IMG/VR virus record: IMGVR_UViG_3300022074_000024
Coordinates: 1-64,000 of that record
From: a virus
Strand: one strand, 5' to 3'
Length of the DNA: 64,000 nucleotides
Of the stretch, positions 1-6,582 are shown piece after piece (within the stretch, counting starts at the first letter, position 1; every line of letters starts with the position of its first letter). The position numbers and the translations under genes were made by a program. A model generated the notes under the pieces. That model had not been told where the DNA came from and ran no database searches. It was given only the letters and a program-made list of their open reading frames with translations.

Positions 1-50
1 GCCTGTTCTGCTTCGGTGATGCCGATATGTCTTTGAATGAATTCTGTCAT
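1..50 (-). CDS. N-terminal 16 codons of a gene running off the window; resembles the start of GcvP
   Basis: Only the first 16 complete codons are inside the window. The start ATG (48-50) overlaps the dam stop as ATGA, so it looks translationally coupled. The peptide begins MTEFIQRHIGITEAEQ. The pattern FIxRHIGxxxxE resembles the N-terminus of the P protein of the glycine cleavage system (glycine dehydrogenase). This is inference from a very short stretch and it could be an unrelated phage protein. The remainder lies outside the window. Confidence 0.4.
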   Translation of the reverse strand, partial: MTEFIQRHIGITEAEQ

Positions 51-931
51 GTAGTTAGTAATTCTTCTATTGGTGTTACTGGATTTATGTTATAGTTAGT
101 TATTAATAATTCTTGTTTGACATTATCATCAGTTCCTTTCTCTCCTCTATGTGCCATTGAGTATCTAAGATTCCAAAAATTTAATTCATATTCTGCATAC
201 ATTTGCATCAAACGATGATTAACATTGTAGGTAATCATAAAGTTATATTTGCATTTGTAAACATTCTCTGCAAATAAATTATGGTCAAATGATTTATGCA
301 TTTCACGATTCTTACCATACAAAAAATCTTTAATATCATATGGAGGATCAAGAAATATAAATGTATTATCTGACCCATCTGCACTCATAACTTCTGAGTA
401 ATCAATATTTGTAATCTTCCAATGTTTAATTAACTTTGAAAACTCTTTTAATTTATCAGCACCAACTAATGAGAAGTTAGAATTAGATGCTGTTTGTGAA
501 AATGTGCTATTCTCTGTGAGACCAGAAAAACTACATTTGTTCATTATAAAAAATGCTACTGCTTTTTCAAAGTCATCATAAGTATCAATTTCTTCTTTGT
601 ACTTATTGAATAATGCTTTTGCACTTGCAGTTATTTTATCTTTATCACCTTCATCTAAGGTTTTTTGTTTTTCTTCATTAACTCTCTCAGATAATTCCTC
701 ACCACGATCTCTTAATTGTACCCAGAAATTATATAAAGGTACATAAAGATCATTAATCCAAATTGGTATATCTGGATTAGATTTAGTCACATCAATTGCA
801 ATAGAACCACCACCTATAAAAGGTTCACGATACTCTGATATATTTTTAGGATACCATTTTGATAATGTTTTGATTGCCTTTGATTTACCGCCAGGATATC
901 TTAATGGTGTCTTAAGAGATTTAATTGACAT
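47..931 (-). CDS. dam: DNA adenine N6-methyltransferase (Dam, D12 class)
   Basis: Transfers a methyl group from S-adenosylmethionine to adenine N6 in phage DNA; the D12 class commonly methylates GATC. The 294-residue protein has the N-terminal YPGGKSK segment, the SAM-binding motif PFIGGGS at about 37-43, and the catalytic DPPYD at 195-199, which is the expected order for the alpha-class Dam family. It is slightly longer than T4 Dam (259). It follows a small membrane protein gene with an 11-base overlap and is joined to the next gene by ATGA. Likely role: self-marking or protection against restriction. Target specificity cannot be read from sequence. Confidence 0.93.
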   Translation of the reverse strand: MSIKSLKTPLRYPGGKSKAIKTLSKWYPKNISEYREPFIGGGSIAIDVTKSNPDIPIWINDLYVPLYNFWVQLRDRGEELSERVNEEKQKTLDEGDKDKITASAKALFNKYKEEIDTYDDFEKAVAFFIMNKCSFSGLTENSTFSQTASNSNFSLVGADKLKEFSKLIKHWKITNIDYSEVMSADGSDNTFIFLDPPYDIKDFLYGKNREMHKSFDHNLFAENVYKCKYNFMITYNVNHRLMQMYAEYELNFWNLRYSMAHRGEKGTDDNVKQELLITNYNINPVTPIEELLTT

Positions 932-1184
932 CTTCTATTGTTTCCCAAATGATATAGTCGTCAGGATCAACCATTGGCATATATCCTCCACTATTTCTTC
1001 TTGGCATAGTAATAATATCAATAGTTTCTTCAAACCATCTATTCATTGATTTTGCCATCTGACGATATCCAGTGCCAACATAAACTTGACCTGCAACAAC
1101 TGCGACAGTTGCTATACCCCAGAATAAGTAATAACTTGAAGATTTCATTTGTGCTTTTCTTTTTGTAAATGTTGATTTAGTCAT
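921..1184 (-). CDS. Small membrane protein, unknown function
   Basis: An 87-residue protein with a basic N-terminus (about 15 residues rich in Lys/Thr) followed by one hydrophobic segment at about 18-38 containing YYLFWGIATVAVVAG, then an amphipathic region and an acidic C-terminus. This predicts a single-pass inner-membrane protein. It lies between the LSm-like gene and dam, 2 bases after the former and overlapping the latter by 11. I do not recognise a family. The tight packing in the replication operon supports it as a real gene. Confidence 0.75.
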   Translation of the reverse strand: MTKSTFTKRKAQMKSSSYYLFWGIATVAVVAGQVYVGTGYRQMAKSMNRWFEETIDIITMPRRNSGGYMPMVDPDDYIIWETIEDVN

Positions 1185-1186
1185 AA

Positions 1187-1471
1187 TTAAATAATCAATT
1201 TTTTAGTAGGAGTTGATATCTTACCAAACATTGTTTTATATTCCTCAACTATTTCTTCTTGAGGTTCTCCTATGTAAACAACATACCCTTCTGATACTTT
1301 TATCTTTCCTTTTTTATGTAAAGGAGACCAAGGAGCAAATGCAATTTGTCCTGGTTGTTGAGATGGCACAGCAACAATGGGATTCTCCATTGTAATTGTG
1401 TACTCATTTTCTTCGATAACGTCGGCGATTACATCTTCACCAGACCACATACGGATTAATTTAATAGTCAT
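1187..1471 (-). CDS. LSm/Sm-like small protein (paralog of the gene at 13815)
   Basis: A 94-residue protein starting with a beta-rich segment of the type IKLIxxxSGEDVIADV, then a central VAVPSQQPG turn and KGKIKVSEGYVVYIGEP strands. The SGE(D/E)(V/I)(I/L)A signature and overall layout match the 141-residue protein at 13815-14240, so the two appear paralogous. An Sm-like five-stranded barrel is inferred from strand pattern only, and RNA binding is not shown. The start overlaps the gp44 stop as ATGA, so expression is coupled to the clamp loader. This is also where T4 carries gene 62, but the sequence does not look like gp62 to me. Confidence 0.75.
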   Translation of the reverse strand: MTIKLIRMWSGEDVIADVIEENEYTITMENPIVAVPSQQPGQIAFAPWSPLHKKGKIKVSEGYVVYIGEPQEEIVEEYKTMFGKISTPTKKLII

Positions 1472-2409
1472 TTGAATTCACACTCCACCATAATTTCTGT
1501 TAACGCCGCCAAAAGATTAATCTCTTGATCTGCGACGAACGCAATCTGGTATTGATATTTTGCGATAATAAGGACAGCAGCAGGTATACTGCTATGCTCC
1601 AAGGAATCATATAAGCTATCGTAAATACGACGCAATAAAACAGAAGTGTCGTTATCCATGTTGGTAACAACCCACTTCCGAACCTCGGAGAAGTTTTTTT
1701 GTTTGAGATTTTTAATGAGATCATTTACAGCAACGTCTGAGAATGCAGCAAGTATGCCACTATCTATTTTACCACTAACTGCATATCTTTGACACTCATT
1801 AAGAACTCTTCTCCAATCTGGAAAATGTTTGTTAATAAGTTCTGCAAGAACCTTTTTATCTGCCTCTACTTTTTCTTCTTCTAGGATAGAATTTAATCTT
1901 GCGAAGAATTGTGATGCTATTGTTGGTTTGTCTTTTTTATTAACTGAGAAATCAACAACAGAACACCTACTATGTAAAGGGTCGATAATTTTGTTTTTGT
2001 AATTACAGGTAAAGATAAACCTGCAGTTTCTGGAGAACTCCTCAATAGACGCTCTAAGGAGGAGTTGTACGTCGGAAGTGGTATTGTCTGCTTCGTCAAT
2101 GATGATGACTTTATGTTTCGAGTCACTCGTAAGAGAGACTGTAGATGCGAAGTTCTTTGCACTGTTCCGAACCGTGTCAAGAAAACGTCCTTCATCCGAT
2201 CCATTAATGACATAATAATCTGCTCCTAGTTGATAGCATAGTGCTTTTGCTACTGTGGTCTTACCAATGCCTGGTGGACCTGACAATAACATATTTGGGA
2301 TCTCACCTCTTTCAACAAAATCTTGAAAGGTTTTTTTAATACCTTTTGGTAAGATACATTCATCAATTGTAGTGGGTCTGTATTTTTCAACCCATATAAA
2401 ATCACTCAT
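1468..2409 (-). CDS. gp44: Sliding clamp loader large subunit gp44 (AAA+ ATPase)
   Basis: ATPase that opens the gp45 clamp and places it on primer-template junctions for the phage DNA polymerase. The 313-residue protein has the clamp-loader start EKYRPTTIDE, Walker A GPPGIGKTT at 44-52, Walker B VIIIDEAD at about 101-108, and the SRC arginine-finger motif at 147-149. Length matches T4 gp44 (319). The start forms a TAATG junction with the preceding gene. The small loader subunit gp62, adjacent in T4, is not evident here. gp45 lies about 2.3 kb upstream in the same transcription direction. Confidence 0.95.
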   Translation of the reverse strand: MSDFIWVEKYRPTTIDECILPKGIKKTFQDFVERGEIPNMLLSGPPGIGKTTVAKALCYQLGADYYVINGSDEGRFLDTVRNSAKNFASTVSLTSDSKHKVIIIDEADNTTSDVQLLLRASIEEFSRNCRFIFTCNYKNKIIDPLHSRCSVVDFSVNKKDKPTIASQFFARLNSILEEEKVEADKKVLAELINKHFPDWRRVLNECQRYAVSGKIDSGILAAFSDVAVNDLIKNLKQKNFSEVRKWVVTNMDNDTSVLLRRIYDSLYDSLEHSSIPAAVLIIAKYQYQIAFVADQEINLLAALTEIMVECEFK

Positions 2410-2636
2410 TAATTAAATCCTTTGGATTTAGGTTTGGGTTTGTCAATCACTTCGATGACAGTTCTTTCAAAAAAAGGTGAACGACAGTTGTTCCACCACC
2501 ACTCTTGAACCTCATCCCAAGATTCTACCACAAACGATTTGTTTTGGCAAACTATCTTATAGTGATGACGATCATATAGTTTATCACTTGTTTGTGCAAA
2601 CCATTGTGGATCATCCTTTGCGATTAATTTAGTCAT
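2409..2636 (-). CDS. Conserved-looking small protein, unknown
   Basis: About 75 residues, rich in aromatic residues with a run EVQEWWWNN and a basic C-terminal tail PKPKSKG. No signal peptide or membrane segment. Two starts are possible. The ATG at 2636 has GGGA about ten bases upstream and overlaps the previous gene by 8 bases; an in-frame ATG at 2645 gives three more residues. Its stop overlaps the gp44 start as TAATG, which places it in the clamp-loader operon. I do not recognise the family. Confidence 0.7.
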   Translation of the reverse strand: MTKLIAKDDPQWFAQTSDKLYDRHHYKIVCQNKSFVVESWDEVQEWWWNNCRSPFFERTVIEVIDKPKPKSKGFN

Positions 2637-2859
2637 CGTGATCATCCCAAGGATCTACTAAATTTTTATTTGCAAAGAATCCCTTATAAACACCATAACC
2701 TGCTAACAGGATAGTAATTACTGCAATTGAAATACCAAAAGTAAAATCAGGATTGAATGTAAAATGTGGTATTAAAGTATCATTACACTTAGCAATTTTG
2801 TCTGGATCATTCCAAGTACCAGGTAATGTATACACTGGTGGACACGCTAAAAAAATCAT
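2629..2859 (-). CDS. Small single-pass membrane protein, unknown
   Basis: A 76-residue protein. A hydrophobic segment at about 40-62 (FGISIAVITILLAGYGVYKG) is followed by a short acidic tail ending DDHDD, suggesting a single transmembrane helix. I chose the ATG at 2859 because it overlaps the DUF4385 stop as ATGA; an upstream ATG at 2874 would add five residues and overlap more. An early Cys follows MIFLA but there is no proper lipoprotein signal. Function unknown. Confidence 0.7.
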   Translation of the reverse strand: MIFLACPPVYTLPGTWNDPDKIAKCNDTLIPHFTFNPDFTFGISIAVITILLAGYGVYKGFFANKNLVDPWDDHDD

Positions 2860-3317
2860 TCCTCTAATCTCCATTGTTTTCTCATTTTAACATATGTTTC
2901 GTTTTTTGCAACTATGTCACGAACTCCTTTGAATATGGTTGCTGACTTTGCATATTTACTTGTAGCATGATCTGGTTCTTGAGGTTTTACATTACCCTCA
3001 CTATCATACTTTTTACCTGAGTTATGATTTGCATATCTTCTTGCACGAGTAAAACCCATCTCAAGAAACTTACGACACATATCCATACCTATAAAATCTT
3101 TTTCATCACGATAATCAAGATACATCGCAAATATTTTATTAGAAGATTTTACTGCTTCATCAGGAGTTTTGAATCTCCAATGATCACAAATAACGTTAGT
3201 ATAAGGGCGAACCAATAGAACTCCTTGCTCTCCCCTTCCAATACGATAAAGTTTACGATTTCTCTCATCTTTAAAGTCAATGTTTTTGTAATCAAGTTCA
3301 TAATCAAATTCTTTCAT
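2856..3317 (-). CDS. DUF4385 family protein
   Basis: A 153-residue soluble protein matching what I know of the DUF4385 family: an N-terminal LYRIGRGEQGVLLVRPY segment, HWRFKTPDEA, and the conserved FLEMGFTRARRYANH stretch followed by a lysine-rich end. The family occurs in marine phages and bacteria and has no established function. The gene overlaps speD by 14 bases upstream and is joined to the next gene by ATGA, so it is co-transcribed from the promoter at 4184-4211. Family assignment is from remembered motifs. Confidence 0.8.
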   Translation of the reverse strand: MKEFDYELDYKNIDFKDERNRKLYRIGRGEQGVLLVRPYTNVICDHWRFKTPDEAVKSSNKIFAMYLDYRDEKDFIGMDMCRKFLEMGFTRARRYANHNSGKKYDSEGNVKPQEPDHATSKYAKSATIFKGVRDIVAKNETYVKMRKQWRLEE

Positions 3318-3633
3318 AACATTTAGATTTAGTGTTTGTGGCTTCTAACCATTCATTTAAATATTCTACTGCCTTTTGTGGTTCACAGTGCTCACCACAA
3401 GTAAAAATGTCACAATATGCAACACCTTTTTCTGGCCAAGTATGAATACTTAAATGACTCTCTGCCAGTAAAGCAAATCCAGTTATACCTTGTGGTATAA
3501 ATTTTTGAGTTTCTATTTTAAGAACTTTTGAATGTGATGCTTCTGATGCATGAAATAAACAGAACTTAATATGTTCTTCATCATTCAACGCAGAGAAAGG
3601 ACATCCCTCTAATTCAAATAGAATGTGCTTCAT
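3304..3633 (-). CDS. speD: S-adenosylmethionine decarboxylase proenzyme (SpeD)
   Basis: Decarboxylates S-adenosylmethionine to supply aminopropyl groups for spermidine. This 109-residue bacterial-type enzyme is made as a proenzyme that self-cleaves to create a pyruvoyl group. The AESHLSIHTWPEKG motif carries the expected processing serine (Ser59). His64 and Cys79 sit 5 and 20 residues further on, the spacing known for the Thermotoga enzyme. The ATG at 3633 overlaps the upstream stop as ATGA; a TTG two codons earlier is less likely. speD is a known cyanophage auxiliary gene. Polyamines could help charge-neutralise phage DNA (inference). Confidence 0.93.
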   Translation of the reverse strand: MKHILFELEGCPFSALNDEEHIKFCLFHASEASHSKVLKIETQKFIPQGITGFALLAESHLSIHTWPEKGVAYCDIFTCGEHCEPQKAVEYLNEWLEATNTKSKCYERI

Positions 3634-4163
3634 AACCAATTCGGTTTTTTGGATGGGTCACGAAGATAATTAGATGCAGCCCAAGGTTTGCTGCTAATGT
3701 AATTCTTGTAAGCAGTAAGAGTGTCAAGGCTTGTGTCATATTTAAATACATCTGGTCCTGCAAATGCGAATGGTGTTGCTTCTTTGTGGCATAGTAATGT
3801 TCTTCCTGTCTTTTCTTCAAACACTCTCTCTGCTGCATTCATAGCAGTTTGACAAGAATGTATTTTACCATACCTATGTGTATACTCTTGAAGTAATCCA
3901 AAACCATGTTGAATTAACCAAGCAGTATTAGCAATACTTTGTGCTGCCCAAATAGTACAAGGGTGTCCCCGAAAGGCACCCTTCTCTGTGTTGTATGGAG
4001 TTCCATCTTTCTTAGGTAATAAGTCATTACCCCAGTTGTAATACCACTTAGAATAAACTACTGCCAACATTTGACAAGTTTCTAATGGCATCTTAACCAC
4101 ATGTTTGTCAGGCAAAACTTCTGCCGACTTAACAGGGTCAGGATCTGTCACGAAAATGTTCAT
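3630..4163 (-). CDS. Conserved phage protein of the 'DKHVVKM' type, unknown function
   Basis: A 177-residue protein beginning MNIFVTDPDPVKSAEVLPDK and continuing HVVKMPLETCQML. This start is familiar from marine T4-like phages, but I know of no assigned function. Conserved-looking histidines and a central GHPCTIWAAQS segment suggest an enzyme or metal-binding fold; this is speculation. It is the first gene after the sigma70-type promoter at 4184-4211, with a leader of about a dozen bases, and its stop is coupled to speD by ATGA. No membrane segment. Confidence 0.75.
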   Translation of the reverse strand: MNIFVTDPDPVKSAEVLPDKHVVKMPLETCQMLAVVYSKWYYNWGNDLLPKKDGTPYNTEKGAFRGHPCTIWAAQSIANTAWLIQHGFGLLQEYTHRYGKIHSCQTAMNAAERVFEEKTGRTLLCHKEATPFAFAGPDVFKYDTSLDTLTAYKNYISSKPWAASNYLRDPSKKPNWL

Positions 4164-4183
4164 AATAAAAATATCTTACTTTT

Positions 4184-4211
4184 ATTATAACACAAAATTA
4201 TTTTTTATCAA
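4184..4211 (-). promoter_or_regulatory. Sigma70-type promoter for the speD operon
   Basis: Read on the minus strand: TTGATA (4206-4211), 16-base spacer, TATAAT (4184-4189). The -35 box lies inside the 3' end of the upstream gene. The predicted start is about 13 bases before the ATG at 4163. Host-type early expression of the genes from 4163 down through speD, and probably gp44, is inferred. Confidence 0.7.
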
Positions 4212-4482
4212 TATTCTTTATAATTTCTTTCTGTTCTTTTAAATATTCTTCTCTACCATCTTTAGTAAATACCTTCTTCTCATAATCAAAGTAAGGATGG
4301 GGTTGGGCATTTTCAAAAGGATTCTTCGATGTATTTTTCAATACAATAAATTTATCCTTTGCAAAAGTTCCTGCAACTTGTACTTCAATATCATCACCGT
4401 CTTTCCAGTTTATTTCACCTTTTAAATTAGTGTGAAGCATTGCTTCTTGTATCTTGTCAATTAGTTCTTGAGTAAGTTTCAT
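4198..4482 (-). CDS. Small soluble protein, unknown
   Basis: 94 residues, rich in Lys/Glu/Asp, with an N-terminal helix LTQELIDKIQEAML, a middle beta-like stretch around WKDGDDIEVQVAG, and a charged helical C-terminus. No recognised family and no membrane segment. The start is joined by ATGA to the preceding 57-residue gene, and the 3' end contains the -35 box of the speD promoter. The spacing argues for a real gene at the end of the gp45 operon. Confidence 0.7.
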   Translation of the reverse strand: MKLTQELIDKIQEAMLHTNLKGEINWKDGDDIEVQVAGTFAKDKFIVLKNTSKNPFENAQPHPYFDYEKKVFTKDGREEYLKEQKEIIKNIDKK

Positions 4483-4652
4483 TCTACTATGTCAAAGTGC
4501 CATTTTATGTGTTTAATATAATCAAACGTACATGATAAATCTGCATCACAACTTATATCATACTTTCGATCACAAAGAAAATTTCTTAGTTCTTTCACTG
4601 ATGCAAAAGAACCTTGTTTTTCAAAATTTTCATTGTAAAGAATGTACTTCAT
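4479..4652 (-). CDS. Small protein (57 aa), unknown
   Basis: Begins MKYILYNENFEKQGSFASVK and reads like a short alpha/beta domain with two Cys in the middle (FLCDRKYDISCDADLSC). The start at 4652 is chosen because its ATG overlaps the stop of the 28-codon membrane micropeptide as ATGA; a TTG at 4706 would extend it by 18 residues but would run through that small gene. It ends in an ATGA junction with the next gene. No family recognised. Confidence 0.65.
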   Translation of the reverse strand: MKYILYNENFEKQGSFASVKELRNFLCDRKYDISCDADLSCTFDYIKHIKWHFDIVE

Positions 4653-4735
4653 TTCTTCTTGAATACACCTAACTTTGTTAAAAGATAAAGTACTAGTATT
4701 GTCCAAAATACAACTTCTAATCCGACGTTATTCAT
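4649..4735 (-). CDS. 28-residue single-transmembrane micropeptide
   Basis: A very short reading frame, sequence MNNVGLEVVFWTILVLYLLT followed by KLGVFKKK. It is one hydrophobic helix (about 5-20) with a basic end, the layout of a bitopic membrane peptide with its C-terminus in the cytoplasm. Its ATG overlaps the gp45 stop as TAATG and its TGA overlaps the next start as ATGA, so both junctions have the coupled form used throughout this genome and no base is left over. Function unknown. Expression is inferred from junction geometry only. Confidence 0.6.
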   Translation of the reverse strand: MNNVGLEVVFWTILVLYLLTKLGVFKKK

Positions 4736-5400
4736 TAACCAAATGTTGAATCAGGTTCTAATGCTATGTAGTATTTTAGATCGTAACGGGTATTAGAAAA
4801 CTTAGAAAGTAATTTACTTGATACTACAACATCATATGCACCAGGTATAATTTTAATATTCTCTACTTTAAAGTTAAATACGAAATCTTTATCAGTTTCA
4901 CCAACTACAACTGCATATTCATTTGATGTATCATTTCTCTTATCACGAACAACAAGTTTCACAACACCTGCTTCACCAACTGCTGATAGATCAGGTAATT
5001 GATATACTGCAGCTGCTTTAAGTAATTTATCTAATGATGTACTTTCTAGTTGGAAACAAACATCTTCTGTAGGAAGATTGATTTCTTTCTCAGGAGGAGC
5101 AGTAATTACTTGTGGATCTGCATAAAAATATTTAACTCTTCTTGTCCCTTCTTTAATTGCAATGTATGACTCAGGACTAAAATCTAAATCAGGATCTGAA
5201 TGTAATCCAAGTCCATTTAGAAACTGATTAAGATCATAGATTGCTACATCACGAGGAAACTCTTCTGGAATATCTGCTTCTGCAAGAATATTTTTAGCAA
5301 CAGATATTGTTCTTAATTTATTACCTTCTTTGACAAGGATTGAGTTGTTGATACCTGCAAAATTCTTGAGTACATTCAAAGTGTTGTCAGATAATTTCAT
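4735..5400 (-). CDS. gp45: Sliding clamp gp45 (DNA polymerase processivity factor)
   Basis: Forms the trimeric ring that holds the phage polymerase on DNA and, in T4, also activates late transcription with gp55 and gp33. 221 residues against 228 in T4; contains MKLSDNTLNVLKNFAGIN at the N-terminus and an LPDLSAVGE segment in the middle typical of cyanophage gp45. The ATG at 5400 is preferred over 5421 because AAAGAAAG precedes it at normal distance. It is followed by the micropeptide through TAATG. With gp44 and gp55 in the same window, the coupling of replication to late transcription is probably conserved. Confidence 0.93.
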   Translation of the reverse strand: MKLSDNTLNVLKNFAGINNSILVKEGNKLRTISVAKNILAEADIPEEFPRDVAIYDLNQFLNGLGLHSDPDLDFSPESYIAIKEGTRRVKYFYADPQVITAPPEKEINLPTEDVCFQLESTSLDKLLKAAAVYQLPDLSAVGEAGVVKLVVRDKRNDTSNEYAVVVGETDKDFVFNFKVENIKIIPGAYDVVVSSKLLSKFSNTRYDLKYYIALEPDSTFG

Positions 5401-5426
5401 AGTTCTTTCTTTTAAATTCATTATGT

Positions 5427-5966
5427 TTAAGGCATGTTAATGTCAATATTCCCTGTTGTCATAGGGGGTTTATTGTAGTGCTCATCAAAGTGTAATAATA
5501 GCATAGCATAATGTATGACTTTTAGCAAGTCCTTTTTATTACGACCATCTTTATTTCCATATCGACTTCCATACTTAAGTATGTTTGCTTGACAAAAACC
5601 TGATGCTAAATCTTTAGATGCCATCAAGTCAATTGTCTGAACTTTACGAAACTCATGTGAGTTGCCTGTGTAATGTCCTTGATATGTTCCAGAGACATAT
5701 TCTTCAATATCTTTTAGAATCTCTTCTTCGTGATATTTGTAATAATGTGCATGTTTTGGTTCGTAATCCATTCTGTCTGCCATTTGATATGGGGTATAAT
5801 AATGAGCATATTGGTCGTCTATATCTGACATGTAATCAGAAGAAGAACTCATATAATCGACTTCGTAATCAAGTCCATCATTTTCTACAAAAGGATTTTT
5901 TGCATTAGGATCATTACGAGTGTAATCATACCAATATTTTGAGTGCTCTATTTCTGGTTTATCCAT
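5427..5966 (-). CDS. DUF3310-like C-terminal domain with acidic, Tyr-rich N-terminus
   Basis: 179 residues. The first half is rich in Asp/Tyr/Met and looks disordered. The second half has DLMASKDLASGFCQANILKY and RYGNKDGRNKKDLLKVIHYA, which follows the DUF3310 pattern (xxCxxNxxKYxxRxGxKxxxxxDLxKxxxY). DUF3310 proteins are common in phages and their function is not settled. The gene overlaps pebS by 8 bases and precedes gp45 by about 26 bases. Domain assignment is from motif memory. Confidence 0.7.
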   Translation of the reverse strand: MDKPEIEHSKYWYDYTRNDPNAKNPFVENDGLDYEVDYMSSSSDYMSDIDDQYAHYYTPYQMADRMDYEPKHAHYYKYHEEEILKDIEEYVSGTYQGHYTGNSHEFRKVQTIDLMASKDLASGFCQANILKYGSRYGNKDGRNKKDLLKVIHYAMLLLHFDEHYNKPPMTTGNIDINMP

Positions 5967-6582
5967 AGGTAAAAAGAAAATCGTTTACCAGACTCTCTGC
6001 TTTTTCTTTTCCAAACTTACCAGACAGGTATCCTGCAACTGGATCGAGTTTAGTCATATATGCATCAAAATCTTTGTATTCACTGGTTTCAATTCCAGTG
6101 GGTTTCTCTAATTCTACCATCTCCTTATACTTTGTCAAGTAGTTCGTAAACATTTCAAGATGTTCATCAACTTCATCCATCGTACATTTTGCAATGTAGA
6201 TATTGTCTGAGAAATGATTACCAGGTTCAAAAAAACGATAGTCCCCCTCACTCTTTGGTAAACCATCAACTGAGAAAGAATATTTTTCTTTTGGATGTTG
6301 AAAATCAAATACAATAATTATTTTCTTTTCAAAGAAACCCATCAAGTCCATACCAAAACAAGGGAGATTACTCCCTGTCTTTGGATAGATGATATTGTTG
6401 TAAATAGAAGATTTATCACTCCATATATCAACCTCTCTTGCTTTGATAAAGTAATCAGTTGAGTAGGTCTTGGCAATCAGGGAAGTGCCTTTAGCTTCCC
6501 ATCTTGCCCATGTTTCTCGATATTCAAAGTCAGGAAATATCGAGAACAGAGTGCTTCTATAATTATCCCATAGGTGTTTCAT
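5959..6582 (-). CDS. pebS: Phycoerythrobilin synthase PebS (ferredoxin-dependent bilin reductase)
   Basis: Reduces biliverdin IXalpha by four electrons to phycoerythrobilin using ferredoxin. About 207 residues, ending in the family signature LDPVAGYLSGKFG then NDFLFTYG. The core YPKTGSNLPCFGMDLMGF and IIIVFDFQHPKEKYSFSVDG closely matches what I remember of PebS from cyanophage P-SSM2. The two aspartates essential in PebS (Asp105 and Asp206 there) are present as Asp79 in FGMD and Asp180 in KLDP. The PcyA catalytic His position holds Asn, which fits PebS rather than PcyA. An ATG at 6606 would add eight residues. It overlaps cobS; no heme oxygenase gene is visible in this window. Confidence 0.92.
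   Translation of the reverse strand: MKHLWDNYRSTLFSIFPDFEYRETWARWEAKGTSLIAKTYSTDYFIKAREVDIWSDKSSIYNNIIYPKTGSNLPCFGMDLMGFFEKKIIIVFDFQHPKEKYSFSVDGLPKSEGDYRFFEPGNHFSDNIYIAKCTMDEVDEHLEMFTNYLTKYKEMVELEKPTGIETSEYKDFDAYMTKLDPVAGYLSGKFGKEKAESLVNDFLFTYG

Noticed and set aside
47-931. Avoidance of GATC sites as a partner of Dam
   Set aside because: GATC occurs in many places in the window, so there is no obvious depletion by eye; counting was not done.
3630-4163. Annotation of the 'DKHVVKM' protein as a pyrimidine-dimer glycosylase
   Set aside because: The small size and short N-terminus suggested it, but the catalytic N-terminal Thr and other features of that enzyme are not visible.
5618-5908. Plus-strand open frame of about 96 codons opposite the DUF3310-like gene
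   Set aside because: No upstream signal and it opposes a gene with a recognisable motif and tight operon spacing.
5959-6582. Bilin reductase of the PcyA or PcyX type
   Set aside because: The PcyA His position is Asn, and the long matched stretches around FGMDLM and FDFQHP fit PebS better.
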